In this document: positions 33,884-46,317 of the stretch, in pieces
Layout: each line of letters begins with the position of its first letter
Numbering within the stretch: position 1 is the stretch's first letter
From: Euborellia annulipes
Taxonomy: Eukaryota; Arthropoda; Insecta; Dermaptera; Anisolabididae
Assembly (NCBI GenBank): GCA_023213315.1
Contig: JAKCPI010003221.1
Span: 1-64,000 of the forward strand
Length of the DNA: 64,000 nucleotides
Reading direction: 5' to 3'
The notes under the pieces: generated by a model
What the model was told of the DNA's origin: nothing
The model's database searches: none
What the model saw: the letters and a program-made list of their open reading frames with translations, nothing else
Made by a program: the position numbers and the translations under genes

Positions 33884-33950
33884 TAATGTGAATAATCAGA
33901 TCGTAGACCTGAACCCAGGATCTCCAACCACTCTGCCATGGTCTCATCAA
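33884..33950 (-). repeat. tRNA-like SINE head (variant C)
   Basis: On the minus strand GACCATGGCAGAGTGGTTGG is a good A box and CTGGGTTCAGGTC a weak B box. It resembles the heads at 19581 and 49235. No tRNA cloverleaf. Confidence 0.4.
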
Positions 33951-35129
33951 TATATTTAATTATATCAGGGTTGGGACATTTTATTGAAACTTTATAAGTG
34001 TATTTTGTTAAATATCCTCCACATTTTTACAATTAATATACAATATTTCTTCCTCTCAGTTCTTTTTATTCCGTTTTTTTTTTTTTATTTATTTTTTTTT
34101 TTTTTGAATAAAATGATACACAGATATCATAAATGTTTTGTATGTGGAATATTTATGATATAAAAATATTATTTTTATCCTTTTGAATTTTCTTCTATTA
34201 CATTGCATCTCAGACTCATGCGAATATTAATATTTCGAAGGCGGAGTCTAGGAGCTGGATTGAGTATAAAATTTGGGAAGTGTTGTACGATATGTGAGAA
34301 TAAACCTTTGGTTTTATGGGTTCTAAGAGACAGGTTGTTTACTTTATAGAAGATGTTGTTAACACTTTATGAAGGCGGAGAACACGGTTTATTCAAGAAA
34401 GTTCAACTTTCTATTTCTTTTTCTTAAACAAAAATTTAAAGTAGATTCTTAAAAAAAAAAAAAAAAAATGCATTTATTATTCCATTCTAAATAAGACGAA
34501 TTTTATGGGTAGAAATTTTATCTCCTATGATATTCTTTTAAAATACATAATTATTCAATAACAAATATTCTCTTTTTCTAAATTTGTTTAAGGTCTTTTT
34601 CTGCAAAGCCATTTATCCCTATTAATAGGCAAATAAATTTTTCTTACCCGGGCCCCAGCCATGAGAAGCTAAATTATTCTCTCTGACCCATGGGTCACGA
34701 GCATAATGACTCTTAGTAAAATTATAAAATTTAAAATTTTATCTAGCAAACACACAACACAAAGCAGACACCGGTCTAAGAAACAAAAGGCTCATTCAAA
34801 ATGATTGAATAAAATAAAATTTCAAGAAATAACGATATAAAATTTTTAAACAAAAAAACTTAGTTCGTTTTTTTTTTAATTTTTTTCGGCGCCGAGGCCA
34901 TTTAAATCCCCTGTCTTATTTATTTAATTCAATTGAAATAATTTTTTTAATGATGTGGAATACGAACCTCTGACCCCTAGCACAATAGGCAAAAACTACT
35001 ACTGTGCTACGTTCCAGGGGAATGTTGCTTATTTTTGTAAGAGTGGCTAGAGTCGATTTCCAATGAAAATATAAAAAAAGATTCACTGAGAAGTAAATAA
35101 GATTAAAATGCACTAAAAGAGCAAAATAA
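33951..35129. other. AT-rich sequence with two SINE B copies
   Basis: Minus-strand SINE B pieces lie at about 34575-34690 and 34875-35030. The latter has head GTAGCACAGTAGTAG, B box CAGAGGTTCGTATTCC, the AATTGAATTAAATAAAT linker and GGCCTCGGCGCCGAAAAA. Nothing else was recognised. Confidence 0.5.
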
Positions 35130-35806
35130 AAAAATCTGGTGTGACTGGCGCACAGCACACAACTTTCTCTTACCTTCGGTAATCGAAAGTTGTGTTCTGT
35201 GCTTGTCACACCAGATTTTTCGTGTCGACATGTATTTAGTTTCCGACAGTAGGGTACAATTGAATTCAAGATGTAAAATTTATAAGTATGGGAAAATATT
35301 TATATTTTGTTACCATGGCAACCATTTCTCCTATCTTCCCTATGAAATACAAGAGTAAAGTGGTCTTCAAACAATTTTGAGAGCAAAATCAGAATATACA
35401 TTTGAAAGAGCACCTAAAAAATAAATGATTTTTGAATTTTAATCAAAATCGTTGGAGCAAATTTAGAGAAAATCGAAAAAAACTGAAAAAGTGCATCAGT
35501 AAAGTACTAGTACTCTTTGGTCGATTTTGATTAAAAGCTTATTTTCACGCCCTAGGAGAGTGCCTAACTTAAATATAAAATTTCAACCTCCTAGCTCAAT
35601 TCCTTCATGCTTAAAATTGAACACACACAGACAGACACACAGACACACACACAGACAGACAGACCATGTCGCGAAAACCACTTTTTTGGATTCAGGGGAC
35701 CTCAAAACGTGTATATCCATCAAAATCTCGACATCGAATTTTTGACATGAATCCAATACTTTCTCTCTATATATATATTACATATATACATAGGTAAGAG
35801 AAAGTA
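35130..35806 (-). mobile_element. Family A element, full-length copy
   Basis: Terminal hairpin first (AATCTGGTGTGACTGGCGCA..TTGTCACACCAGATTTTT), then GTTACCATGGCAACCA, the body, and an (AC)n/(AGAC)n microsatellite (35618-35664). It ends at the left terminus TATTACATATATACATAG then GTAAGAGAAAGTA. The inner hairpin arms are almost perfectly complementary. Confidence 0.9.
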
Positions 35807-36929
35807 AAAAATCATCATCAAAAATAAAAAAATACCTTTGTAATAAATGTTGGAGGCGATTAGACGAGAGGACAAAGCAGTTTATCTTTAATAATCCTGT
35901 GTTGAAAACAACTTAAGTTCTAATCCACCTCATGGCAAAAAATTATACAACTCTTTTTGATTTGCTTCCTCATGTAGAAGAATGGGAATCCCAACACAGT
36001 ATTATTCTCATGAAAGTTACCTCTCAGAGTTACCACAACATATCTGACACTCATGACTGAAGAGAGAATAAATGTTTAACAAATTCTCTAGAACATTTTC
36101 AATAAAAGCGTTTTTAAAAAATCTAAATATGTTGATTTTTGCTTAGTTTTTACACAATTTGTCAACGAAAAATTCTATAGAAAAATTTAGATTTCTATCC
36201 CATCGGACAGTGTGGTTCAGGCAGACAGGCAGCAAGTGAAATAAAAGCTTTAAAAATGAATAATAATCATCTTTAATCCTTACTAAAGTATAGCTAGCTT
36301 CTCTTTCCTTTCATAAACTAAATTCTAGCACTACCTCTATATCAAGTCTAGTTTATTTAAATTCAATTTAAAAAAAAAAGGACGCGAGTGAATGCACAAC
36401 TGGAAGCTTTCAGGCTAGACATGGTAGGCAGGCGTTCAGAACTGAAGCACTGAAAAGAGCGAAAGTGGTCCAAGTGAAGAGGCAGCCAAGCGTGGCGAAC
36501 GTCGCCCAAATGCGCATCTCGCATCTCGAAACAAAGAGCCTCTACACTATACTCGAATGCCATCCACCCCCATTCACTCACTCTCTAACTATAAACGATA
36601 CTTGGACGTCACAATGCTCTAGTGCTCGCATTAGAAACTCGCTAGAAGATATGACACTCAATGGCACCTCTAATATAGCCAACTAAGGCTTGATCTTGAT
36701 AAGAGATGAAACCAAAACCAACGTCCATCACCAGGATCGGTTACAGGGAGACTTGGGATGTTTTAATATGATTTTATATTTCATATGACAAGGAATTACA
36801 TTACAAAATTTTTATATTAATATTATTTTAAATATTATCTAATTATAAACCTCAATCTTTTAAACTGATTATATTACTTTTTCTTATTTTTGTTTCAAAT
36901 TATTACATTATATAAAAGTTTTTGTATAA
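35807..36929. other. Mixed sequence; repeat-poor block at 36360-36740
   Basis: 36360-36740 is GC-balanced with short overlapping frames on both strands (about 72 codons) and no recognisable protein motif. The rest is AT-rich. Confidence 0.35.
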
Positions 36930-37295
36930 TTAGAGGTCAGGTGAAGATTTATTTAAATAATTTGGATACCAAATAAATAAAAGTGCTTGGTTAATTTGTA
37001 TCGTAATCTATGTATATTAATAAGAGGGTAAAAATGAGAGATGCAGCTTAAGTTATTATTTCTTTATTCGATTAATTCAATTCACACAGCTGACGTTTCA
37101 GTTTTGTTTGAACCATCACAAACACGGAACCGAAACGTCGGCTGTGTGAATTGAATTAATTGAATAAAGAAATAATAACTTAAGCTGCATCTCTCATTTT
37201 TACCCTCTTATTAATATAACATCTCACTTGTCAGCTATAAATTGTTTATGTAATCTATGTATAGTTTAAATATTATATGGTCTTAAGGCGGCTAC
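36930..37295 (+). mobile_element. SINE I-related remnant split by a palindromic insertion
   Basis: ATTTAAATAATTTGGATACC, GTGCTTGG and TATCG (to 37016) resume after the insertion at 37264 with TTTAAATATTATATGGTCTT. This is a degraded SINE I-type body. Confidence 0.5.
37017..37249. mobile_element. Palindromic CGAAACGTC retrocopy with 14-bp TSD
   Basis: It is flanked by the identical GTAATCTATGTATA at 37003-37016 and 37250-37263. About 85-bp arms (AATGAGAGATGCAGCTTAAG and its complement) surround a centre with ACGTTTCAGTTTTG and GGAACCGAAACGTCGG. The 14-bp duplication points to target-primed integration. Confidence 0.75.
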
Positions 37296-37624
37296 TCATG
37301 TAACTGCAAACTTGACAAACATGCACGTGTAAACTTTTTGTACAGTACAAGCTGTAGCGTCTGTAGGAGAATTTTGAGCAAGCATTTTAATTGGGCAAGC
37401 CGCTTGATGTTCGATTGAATTTTAATCATTCACAAGCATATTTGCGCAAGCAAAGCCCTCCGCCATTTTATAGACGTCTTGATATTTGATATTTATTTAA
37501 TAAATATTAATTCAATTAAAATTTCAATTTAAATATTAATATTTTTTGTGTCCCTGTTTAAAGCAAGTAACTATTTCTTGTTATCTTCTAATAAATAACC
37601 TTTCGAGTTTGACATTTTTAGCAC
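37296..37624. other. Mixed sequence, nothing recognised
   Basis: 37265-37480 is moderately GC and repeat-poor. Confidence 0.35.
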
Positions 37625-37780
37625 TTCTTGTACTTGAGATTATTTTATTCACAGACAGACATTTTTGCGGTGCGCACTTTTTTCGACACAAAAGATGTCA
37701 AAATCTCGGCATCCAATCGATCGTAATATTTTCTCTATTAAAATTTGATCTACTTATATAAGTAAAAGAAAGTAAAAGGA
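37625..37780 (-). mobile_element. Family A left-end remnant, diverged
   Basis: CACAGACAGACATTTTTGCG, TGTCAAAATCTCGGCATCCA, TTTTCTCT and TAAAAGAAAGTAAAAGG parallel the left end of family A with many substitutions. This is an old copy. Confidence 0.5.
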
Positions 37781-38445
37781 GACAAATCCTATTTATTTAG
37801 AAAATAATTTTGTCTCTATGTAGCGGCTATAATTGCATTCAACTCTAATATTCTATATTTATCACAAAGAGGTAGTCTTTGAAATTAAAATGATTTCATA
37901 AATGTCTTTATATACGTATATTCCAATTCGAATATACATTTGCTGTTTTGATCTCGAAGGAAGAAATGCAATTATGTTTCTTATTTTAGATTAGCTGAGC
38001 GTTTGGCGAATTTCTCCCTGATAAGAGCTTATTGAATCAAGGCAACATTGGAGAATCTTTGTAGAAGTGTAATCTATGCAAGGTTATTGTGTCTGAAAGG
38101 CAAATCAACTACTCGAGACTCAAAGAGGATTAATATAGCTTATATGTATAAGGTTTAAATGGATATAAGTACATAACCACCCCCAAATGACCCGACCAAA
38201 TCGCAGCCAAGTTAACATCATAACATCAACATACAAACATCCTCTGTTTCGAAGTTGAGATTGAATTTCACTCAGCGATGGGTCCCTGGGTTAGAATTTA
38301 ATCAAAATAGAACAGACCCTGTTATACAATAATAAGAGGGCGGATATTTAAGCTTATTTTTATTTTAATTTTGGGGAGAAATTTACCTTCATATATCAAG
38401 AGTAATAAATAGACTGTATTAAGAGAAATAAATAAAATGGTTTTT
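37781..38445. other. AT-rich sequence, nothing recognised
   Basis: No feature supported. Confidence 0.4.
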
Positions 38446-39246
<801 letters not shown>

Positions 39247-39767
39247 AATGTACAATAGCATTATTTATTGAAAACCAAGATTTTCTCATCAAATATTTTT
39301 AAAGACAGAAAGATTGTACCTAGCCTAGACTAAATTTCATAACAATGAAAAATATTTTACTCTCAAAAAAATGTAAAAAATAAGAAAAATTTATCGGTTA
39401 AATTTTTCAACTTAGTTTTACTTAATTACTTAATTACACTAAGATATAATAAATTTATTTGATATTTCGTTGATATTAACAACACTATTCATTAAAGGGG
39501 CCAGTTCTACTAGAAATGCTAACATAAGCAAAACGCAAACAACTCTTGCTCAGTCAAAAATTTATGTTCATTAATGAATATGTTTGATTTATGACCTTTA
39601 GACAGTAAATCAAATTAAATGATGGAGCAGGATTCGATTCATTCGAAAGACTGATTAAAACTTGACTAATTTATTGAAGAGTAAACTTACTTAGGATAAT
39701 TTTTTTTTTTTTTAATACAATATTATTTCGAAAATAAGCTATTACGTATAAATTTAATTACAATATC
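39247..39767. other. AT-rich sequence, nothing recognised
   Basis: No feature supported. Confidence 0.4.
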
Positions 39768-39780
39768 ATTTTGGTGTTAG

Positions 39781-40033
39781 CCCTCGGGGCTTGGTGTAGA
39801 GGTTAGCGTGCTAACCTCGTATACCAAAAGTCGCGGGTTCGGACCCCAGGCAGTCCGATGATTTTATTTAAGCAATTTGGATACCAAATGGCTTAAATAA
39901 GAATGCCTGGACCCCTAATTGTATCGTTATAAATTAATGAGTATCGTTAATGTCTTATATGGCCTGAGTTGCCTTAAAAGACTGTATGAGTGTGTGTGTG
40001 TGAGTGTGATTGTCAATGAGAAAAAAGTGTGAG

Positions 40034-40069
<36 letters not shown>
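39781..40069 (+). mobile_element. SINE I, complete copy with perfect 13-bp TSD
   Basis: ATTTTGGTGTTAG flanks it exactly (39768-39780, 40070-40082). Order: tRNA-derived head (TTGGTGTAGAGGTTAGCGTG), B box GGTTCGGACCC at 39836-39846, palindromic body TTTAAGC..GGATACC..GGCTTAAA, GCCTGGACCCC, then TATGGCCTGAGTTGCC in the shared 3' domain. A TGTGTGTGTGAGTG region and a 30-base poly(A) follow. The tail length and identical duplication indicate a recent insertion. It would be transcribed by Pol III from internal promoters and mobilised in trans by a LINE. Confidence 0.92.
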
Positions 40070-40294
40070 ATTTTGGTGTTAGGGTATTTTGAGCTATTCC
40101 TTGGGCATATGGGTAGCCCGGATTCCTTCCCCTTCAGTTTTGCTCCATCAGCTCTAGTTTTAGAGAATTAGAGAAAATCAAATTCTAATAGAGGTGGTAT
40201 AGTTCAAAACTCGGCTAAAAGTTTAGAAAAATCAAATTTTTTCAGTTTTTTTTTTTCTTAAATTTTGGACACCTCTAATGTTTCATCTATTTTC

Positions 40295-40917
40295 AAAAAT
40301 CTTGTGTGACTGGTCGCACAGAAAACAACTTTCTCTTAGCATCGGTAATCGAAAGTTGTGTTCTGTGATTTTTTATGTCGAGATATATTTAGTTTCCACC
40401 GATATATTACAATTTCAAGATGTAAAATATATAAACATGGAAAAATATGTATATTTTGTTACCATGGAAACCATTTCTACTATCTTTTCCATGAAGTACT
40501 AGAGTAAAGTGTGTTTCAACAATTTTGAGAGCAAAATGAGAATATACATTTGAAAGAGCATCTAAAAAATAATTGATTTTTGAATTTTAATCAAAATCGT
40601 TAAAGCGAATTTTGAGAAAATCAAAAAACTACATCTTTACATCTGTAAAGTACTAGTACTTTTTTTGTTCAAAACCCTCATGTCACGTCCCAGGAGGATA
40701 ACTTACTTACATATAAAATTTCAACCTCCTAGATCTTTTTCTTCTTGAGATATTTTGTTCACAGACACACCATGTCGCGAAAACCACTTTTTTGGATTCA
40801 GGGGTCCTCTAAACGTGTAGGCCTGTATTCGAAAATCTCGACATCGAATTTTTGACATCAATCCAATACTTTCTCTCTCTATATATTAACATATATAGAG
40901 GTAAGAGAAAGTAAAAA
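40295..40917 (-). mobile_element. Family A element, full-length copy without microsatellite
   Basis: The hairpin end is mutated (AATCTTGTGTGACTGG, with the opposite arm reduced to CTGTGATTTTTT). The body is complete. The microsatellite position is reduced to CACAGACACACC. It ends GTAAGAGAAAGTA. Confidence 0.85.
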
Positions 40918-41604
40918 TCATTGATGAAAATTTTGTAATTATTATAAAATTATAAACAAAATAGTTATCAAAATCGGGATTCAGCAACGTTCGAAGTTTG
41001 AAATGAATAAAATTTTTTTGATCAATTGCTCCACAGCGGATCAGGCCTTCGTATATATTAATAAGAACTCTGGAATAATTAATTGAAAATCTATTATTCA
41101 GTGTTCACAAGTGTTTTCTTCTTTCCATCAACTAGACACGAACTAATTTTTGCAATACATGGTACACATACACGCCATTCAAACTCCTTCACTCATCACC
41201 TAGTAACAAGCCTATACTGAATTTCCCATTCTTCATAAAAACTCGATTAGACAATCAAATTGCTCAGCCATGAATTCCACATTTACCTCCCCCGATTTTA
41301 AATATTAATTAAATTAAATTAAATTAAAAAGTGAAGAAATTTCTTCACTTTTACACTATCTTTTTACTCCGATTGTGATTATATTAAGATAAGCCGCTAA
41401 AATGAACAATATAATTGTTTTATTTTTATTTTTATTGTTTCGTTAAAATTTAATTAACTAATTGTTGATTATTAATTTCATCATAGAGGAATGGATGATC
41501 TAATATTTTATAAATAATTATATTGTAGTTGATTATCTCTCTACCTGAGGCTGTTCTTTCCATTCTAGGGAGTATCTGAATGAGAAATTACTTTGGAAAT
41601 TGAA
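40918..41604. other. AT-rich sequence, nothing recognised
   Basis: No feature supported. Confidence 0.4.
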
Positions 41605-41680
41605 TTCAGGTGATGGGATTCGAACCGAGACCCCATATACCTCATTCTACATCTTCACCACTAACAACCTATTTAGATGA
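41605..41680 (-). repeat. tRNA-like sequence, probably a SINE head
   Basis: On the minus strand it reads AGGTTGTTAGTGGTGAAGAT..GGGGTCTCGGTTCGAATCCC. GGTTCGAATCC is a perfect B box and TTAGTGGTGAAG a reasonable A box. The acceptor and T stems do not pair well, so a functional tRNA is unlikely. Confidence 0.4.
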
Positions 41681-42361
41681 AAATGAAATGATTGTCATGC
41701 TTAATCTCTGAAACGGACAACTCGCTATCCATCTTTATCAACTATATCTAATTAAAGTCGCTTTTGGATTTGCCTGCTCTGGCTGTTGCAAAAGGGTCTT
41801 CATCGGTATGGTATGGGAGGCTTGAGGGGGGGTGGTTGGTTCAGGGGTAGGACATGTTTCATTACCAGTGCCTTGTTAGGATTTAATAGGGACGATTACG
41901 GATCTACAGTGATTCATTCATTCATTCGGAGGCGGCCATGTTGCTCTCTCATGAAAGCCCACGGGGAAAGGGAAATGAAGAATTTACAGAAAACGAATCG
42001 AATTAAAATGGTAATACAAGCCATGTTTAATTGATGAAAAAAAAAGAAGAGAGAGGAAAAAAAAACGGACAAAATTTTACAAAATAGTTTTTTTCAACTC
42101 TTAATTAACCTTATGTAAATTAAAACATACACACAAGCAAATTAAATAAAAAAAAAATCACAATAAGTAAAATAAATAAACGTAGAAAGAAAAAAAAAAT
42201 AAAAGAGATTTACATACTATTTAATTAAATGAGAATGTACGATTTCTAATATCTCGCTCCGGTCAAAAACTAATCTATTTACTTTTTAAAAAGAATTTAA
42301 ATCGATTTTTTTTTTTTTGAGTCCTCTATTTCAAGTGAATACTGAGAGAGTCACTGATTGA
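41681..42361. other. Mixed sequence; no gene recognised
   Basis: 41760-42030 has an 82-codon plus frame rich in Gly and Arg, without motif or upstream signal. After 42034 it is A-rich. Confidence 0.35.
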
Positions 42362-42552
42362 TGAAGGGCCCACATCTTGTGGGTACGTGGATGGCGACCA
42401 CGAGCTACCCGAGCTGGGACAGGCAGTCCTTTTTTTATATATCTGTCCCTTCCTTCCTCTTTTCAACAGGCGACAGACCGTGCGACGTGCCGGCCTGTTC
42501 TATTGCTTCCGGTCGCAAAATGCATGATAGGGTTGGAGGGAAATAGTGAGGT
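42362..42552 (+). mobile_element. SINE S2, 3'-truncated copy
   Basis: GGGCCCACATCTTGTGGGTA, GATGGCGACCACGAGC, GGGACAGGCAGTCC and GCCTGTTCTATTGCTTCCGG. It passes directly into family A at about 42553 and lacks the GAA tail. Confidence 0.65.
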
Positions 42553-43253
42553 CCCAATATCTGAACAACGGTAAGAGCTAGGAAGTTGAAATTTTATATT
42601 TAAGTTAGGCACCTCCCTGAAGGGTAAAAATAAGCTTTTGAACAAAATCGGCCAAAAAGTACTAGTACTTTACTGATTCACTTTTTCAGTTTTTTTTTTC
42701 AATTTTCTCAAAATTCGCTCTAACGATTTTGATTAAAATTCATATATCAATTATTTTTTAGTTGCTCTTTAAAATGTATATTCTCATTTTGACCTCAAAA
42801 TTGTTTGAAGTACACTTTATTCTTTAACTTCATAAGAAAGATACTCCAATACTTATAAATTTTGTATGCCCACGGGGCTTGGAGAGTTGGTAGCGTGCCT
42901 ACCTTCTATACCGAACGTCGTGGGTTCGGACCCCAGGCAGTCCAATGATTTTATTTAAGGCATTTGGATACCAAATGAATTAAATAAAAATGCCTGGATC
43001 CCCAATTGATATATTAAACATACTGAGTATCGTTAAAAGTCTCAAATGGCCTAAGTTGCCGAAAAGACTGTGAATGTGTGTGTGAATGAGAAAAAAGAGT
43101 GAATGTTTAAAAAAAAAAAAAAAAAATTATATCTTGTAATTCGAATATAAATTCAAAATATATATCGACACAAAAATCTGGTGTGACAAGCACAGAACAC
43201 AACTTTGTCTTACCTTTGGTTTGTGCTGTGCGACCAGTCACACCAGATTTTTT
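42553..43253 (+). mobile_element. Family A, 5'-truncated copy split by SINE I
   Basis: It starts in the body (AACGGTAAGAGCTAGG), continues to TTATAAATTTTGTA (42866) and resumes after the SINE at 43127 to the terminal hairpin ending CACACCAGATTTTTT. The hairpin's inner loop is shortened. Confidence 0.8.
42867..43126 (+). mobile_element. SINE I, complete copy inside family A
   Basis: Head GGGGCTTGGAGAGTTGGTAG, B box GGGTTCGGACCCC, palindromic body, GCCTGGATCCCC, then CTCAAATGGCCTAAGTTGCC followed by GAAAAGAC. A GTGTGTGTGAATGAG region and a poly(A) of 17 follow. Confidence 0.9.
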
Positions 43254-43645
43254 AATTATAGACCACATCTTTATTAATTATTTATCAAAAATATAAATAC
43301 TGCACAACGTTTCGTCAAAAGATAATAATTAATTATCGATAGATACTCAGAGAAAGACTTTGTTCTTTTATAATAACTACAATATAATTAGTCTTATTTA
43401 ACAATTATCTATACATTGCCTTGCGCCTTTGTGAGATTATAAACTTCCTAAATCTTATTCTCATTAGGATATAGAAGTTTGTAGATTCCATTTGCGAAAT
43501 TAACATCATTTTGATATTAAAATTTCATTCCATAGGATTGTCTAAATTGCTTTCTCGTGATGAAAACCGCTAGTTTCTATATATATTTCACTTGATAGAA
43601 GATAACTATATCTTCTCTAAATGAATAAATTGATTTATCTTTGTT
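43254..43645. other. AT-rich sequence, nothing recognised
   Basis: No feature supported. Confidence 0.4.
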
Positions 43646-44576
43646 ACTTTCTCTTACCTATGTATATATGTAATATATATATAGAGAGAAAGTATTGGAT
43701 TCATGTCAAAAATTCGATGTCGAGATTTTGATGGATCTTCACGTTTTGAGGTCCCCTGAATCCAAAAAGTGGTTTTCGCGACATGGTCTGTCTGTGTGGT
43801 GGGTGGGTGGGTGGGTGGGTGTGTGGGTGTGTGGGTGTGTGGGTGTGTGTCAAATTTTAAGCATGAAGGAATTGAGCTATGAGGCTGAAATTTTATATTT
43901 AAGTTAAACACCCCCGGGACCGGAAAAATAAGCTTTTAATCAAAATCGGCCAAAGAATACTAGTACTGTACTGATGTACTTTTTCAGTTTTTTTCGATTT
44001 TCTCAAAATTCGCTCTAACGATTTTGATTAAAATTCAAAAATCAATTATTTTTTAGATGCTCTATCAAATGTATATTCTCGTTTTGCCCTCAAAATTGTT
44101 TGAAGCACACTTTACTCTTGTGTTTCATAGGAAAGATAGGAGAAATGGTTGCCATGGTAACAAAATATAAATATTTTCCCATACTTATAAATTTTACAGG
44201 CCGGCGGGCCTGGCAAGAAGAAAGAACAACAGCCACCAAGATCATCATTGTTAAGCAACGCCAAGTGGTGCTGAAAATCGGGATAGGTGGCCCCCGAAAA
44301 ACAAGACCATTGAACGCCCGCCGGAAGCCATCGATACATGTATTAAATAAAATAATCAATAAATTTATAAAAGTCAAATGGCCTCTGCAGCCGAAATGAC
44401 TTTTTTTCAAAAAAAAAAAAAAAAAAAATTTTACATCTGAATTCAAATATTCCCTACTGCCGGGAACTAAATACATGTCGACACAAAAAATCTGGTGTGA
44501 CAAGCACAGTGCACAACTTTCGATTACCGAAGGTAAGAGAAAGTTGTGTGCTGCGCCAGTCACACCAGATTTTTTT
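43646..44576 (+). mobile_element. Family A element, full-length copy with a nested SINE
   Basis: Complete left end and body. The microsatellite is of (GTGG)n/(GTGTGG)n type (43797-43850). It is interrupted at 44199-44425 and ends in the terminal hairpin with a CACACCAGATTTTT arm followed by an extended T-run. Confidence 0.9.
44199..44425 (+). mobile_element. 5S-like SINE with 10-bp TSD
   Basis: It is flanked by AAATTTTACA (44189-44198 and 44426-44435). The head contains GTTAAGCAACG followed by ATCGGGATAGGTGGCCCCCG, reminiscent of the 5S rRNA internal promoter (GTTAAGCAACG, then GGATGGGTGACCGC). The tail carries GTCAAATGGCCTCTGCAGCC then GAAATGAC and poly(A). A 5S origin (SINE3 type) is plausible but rests on two short motifs. 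Confidence 0.6.
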
Positions 44577-45118
44577 TTTTTTAAATACTTTGCAATTTAC
44601 TTTTTTTCTTTTAAAAATAATTTTTTTTAAAGTAATGTGAACATAAACGTTTTAATAATTAATAATTCTAGAATTTATGCTGAGTAATTGATACTCCAGC
44701 GAAACATACACCACGAGTATTTATGAGTTCCGCTAATTTTTCCATTTAATTTCTAATTAAACATTTTGAAGCGAGGCAATTTTTTATGATGATTTGGGCC
44801 GTTTGTTTCTGACGCGCCATTTGCGCCATTTTCATGGAGACTCGCTCGGTGCTGCTGGTTTGGCAAATCAGTGCAAATCAATGAGAAATGACTTATGAAT
44901 GGTTCATTATTTGTGACAGGAATTAAAAGGTCCCCCCACCCATTTAGTCCTGGCCATCAGGAAGTTCTCTTTAAAGAGTTGTGAGGGCAAAAAAAAAAAA
45001 AGGGGGAACACGATTCTAAATTCTCATGTCAAATGTACCAAATCTCTTTGACGTAAACAAATAATTCTTGAGAATAAAACTCCCTAGATTTATTTTTATA
45101 ATTTTTTTTTTTTTGAAA
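44577..45118. other. Mixed sequence, nothing recognised
   Basis: 44790-44960 is repeat-poor and GC-balanced. Confidence 0.35.
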
Positions 45119-45292
45119 AAAAAAAAAAAAAAAACACACACACACATTCACACAGTCTTTTCGGCAACTTAGGCCATTTAATACTTTGATGATAACCGTT
45201 ATTGATTAATATACATATTTGGGGTCCAGGCATTTTTATTTATGCCATTTGGTATCCAATTGGCTTAAATAAAATCATCGGACTGCCTGGAA
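45119..45292 (-). mobile_element. SINE I, head-truncated copy
   Basis: T/A tail, CACACACACACATTCACACA, GGCAACTTAGGCCATTTAAT, GGGGTCCAGGCATT, and the palindromic body to CGGACTGCCTGG. The B box and head are missing. Confidence 0.75.
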
Positions 45293-46014
45293 TTTTATAA
45301 TAGGCTAATTATAATAATTATTTTTTAACAATTATATGAATTTTTTTTTAATGTTATTTTTCAAGTTAAAATTTGGGGAAATTTTTGCCAATTTCTCAAA
45401 ATTTACCTAAAATTCATATGAAATTTCCTAAGAGTCCTGATTGAAATACGGGTCATTCCACGTCAGTTCAACCAGGCCATTTCACCCATAATCTCAGATT
45501 TTCATGAAACTTGGTATGTTTGTTCTATATATAAAGATAAGTAACAGCACCAAATTTCGATTTTTTATCTCACTTAGTTTTCGAGTTATGGCACTTTAAA
45601 GTTTTGATTTTTTCACCTTACGCGGCTTGAATAATGCCAAACAAAATGTGACATGGAAGAGAAAATAATTTCTCATTTATTTATTTGACCACCAATCTTG
45701 ATGAAATTTTTTGGTAAGTTCTTTAAACAATAAGGAATTAGAAAAAAATATATCACGAATCTAAGTTAATCCTAAAATATAAAAAAAAATTCATATTGTT
45801 GATTTTTTTTAGTTATGAAAAACGCAAACATGGTTTAGCGCTAAAGCCATTATCTCCAAAAGGGAATGAGATATTCAAGAAAATTTTTTTTCTAAATAAT
45901 CTACATGAAATGGGCTTTAATTTAGTAAAATAAAATTTTGTGTATTTTGTTCCCTCTATTTCTAAAGTCCATTGAAAGTTTCAATATATAGTTTTACATG
46001 TTAAAAAGGTTTCA

Positions 46015-46262
46015 AGGGCAAAATGAAAATATACATTTTAAAAAGCATCTAAAAAAATAATTGATTTTTGAATTTTAATAAAAATCGTTGCAGCAAATTT
46101 TGAGAAAATTGAAAAAAACTGAAAAAGTACATCAGTAAAGTACTAGTACTTTTTGGCCGATTTTGTTCGAAAGCTTATTTTGAGTGTCGGGGAGGGTACC
46201 TAACTTAAATATAAAATTTCAACCTCCTAGCTCAATCCTTTCATGCTTTCAATTGAATTGAT
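46015..46262 (-). mobile_element. Family A body fragment inside palindrome, left arm
   Basis: GGGCAAAATGAAAATATACA, AAGTACATCAGTAAAG, TTTTGGCCGATTTTGTTC and the GAGCTAGGAG complement. Its mirror is at 46318-46560. Confidence 0.8.
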
Positions 46263-46317
46263 TGTGTTTTCGTCTCTGTTCAGTTTTAAGCAGACACACA
46301 CACAGTGTCCATTTGAA

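Noticed and set aside
41605..41680. Functional tRNA gene
   Set aside because: The B box is perfect, but the acceptor, D and T stems do not pair adequately by hand; a SINE head fits better.
44090..44563. 157-codon minus frame
   Set aside because: It crosses a family A copy and the nested SINE, so it cannot be an ancestral gene.
43646..44576. Family A as a TIR (cut-and-paste) MITE
   Set aside because: The two outer ends are not inverted copies of each other; only the internal 13-bp motif is, and no consistent target duplication is seen.
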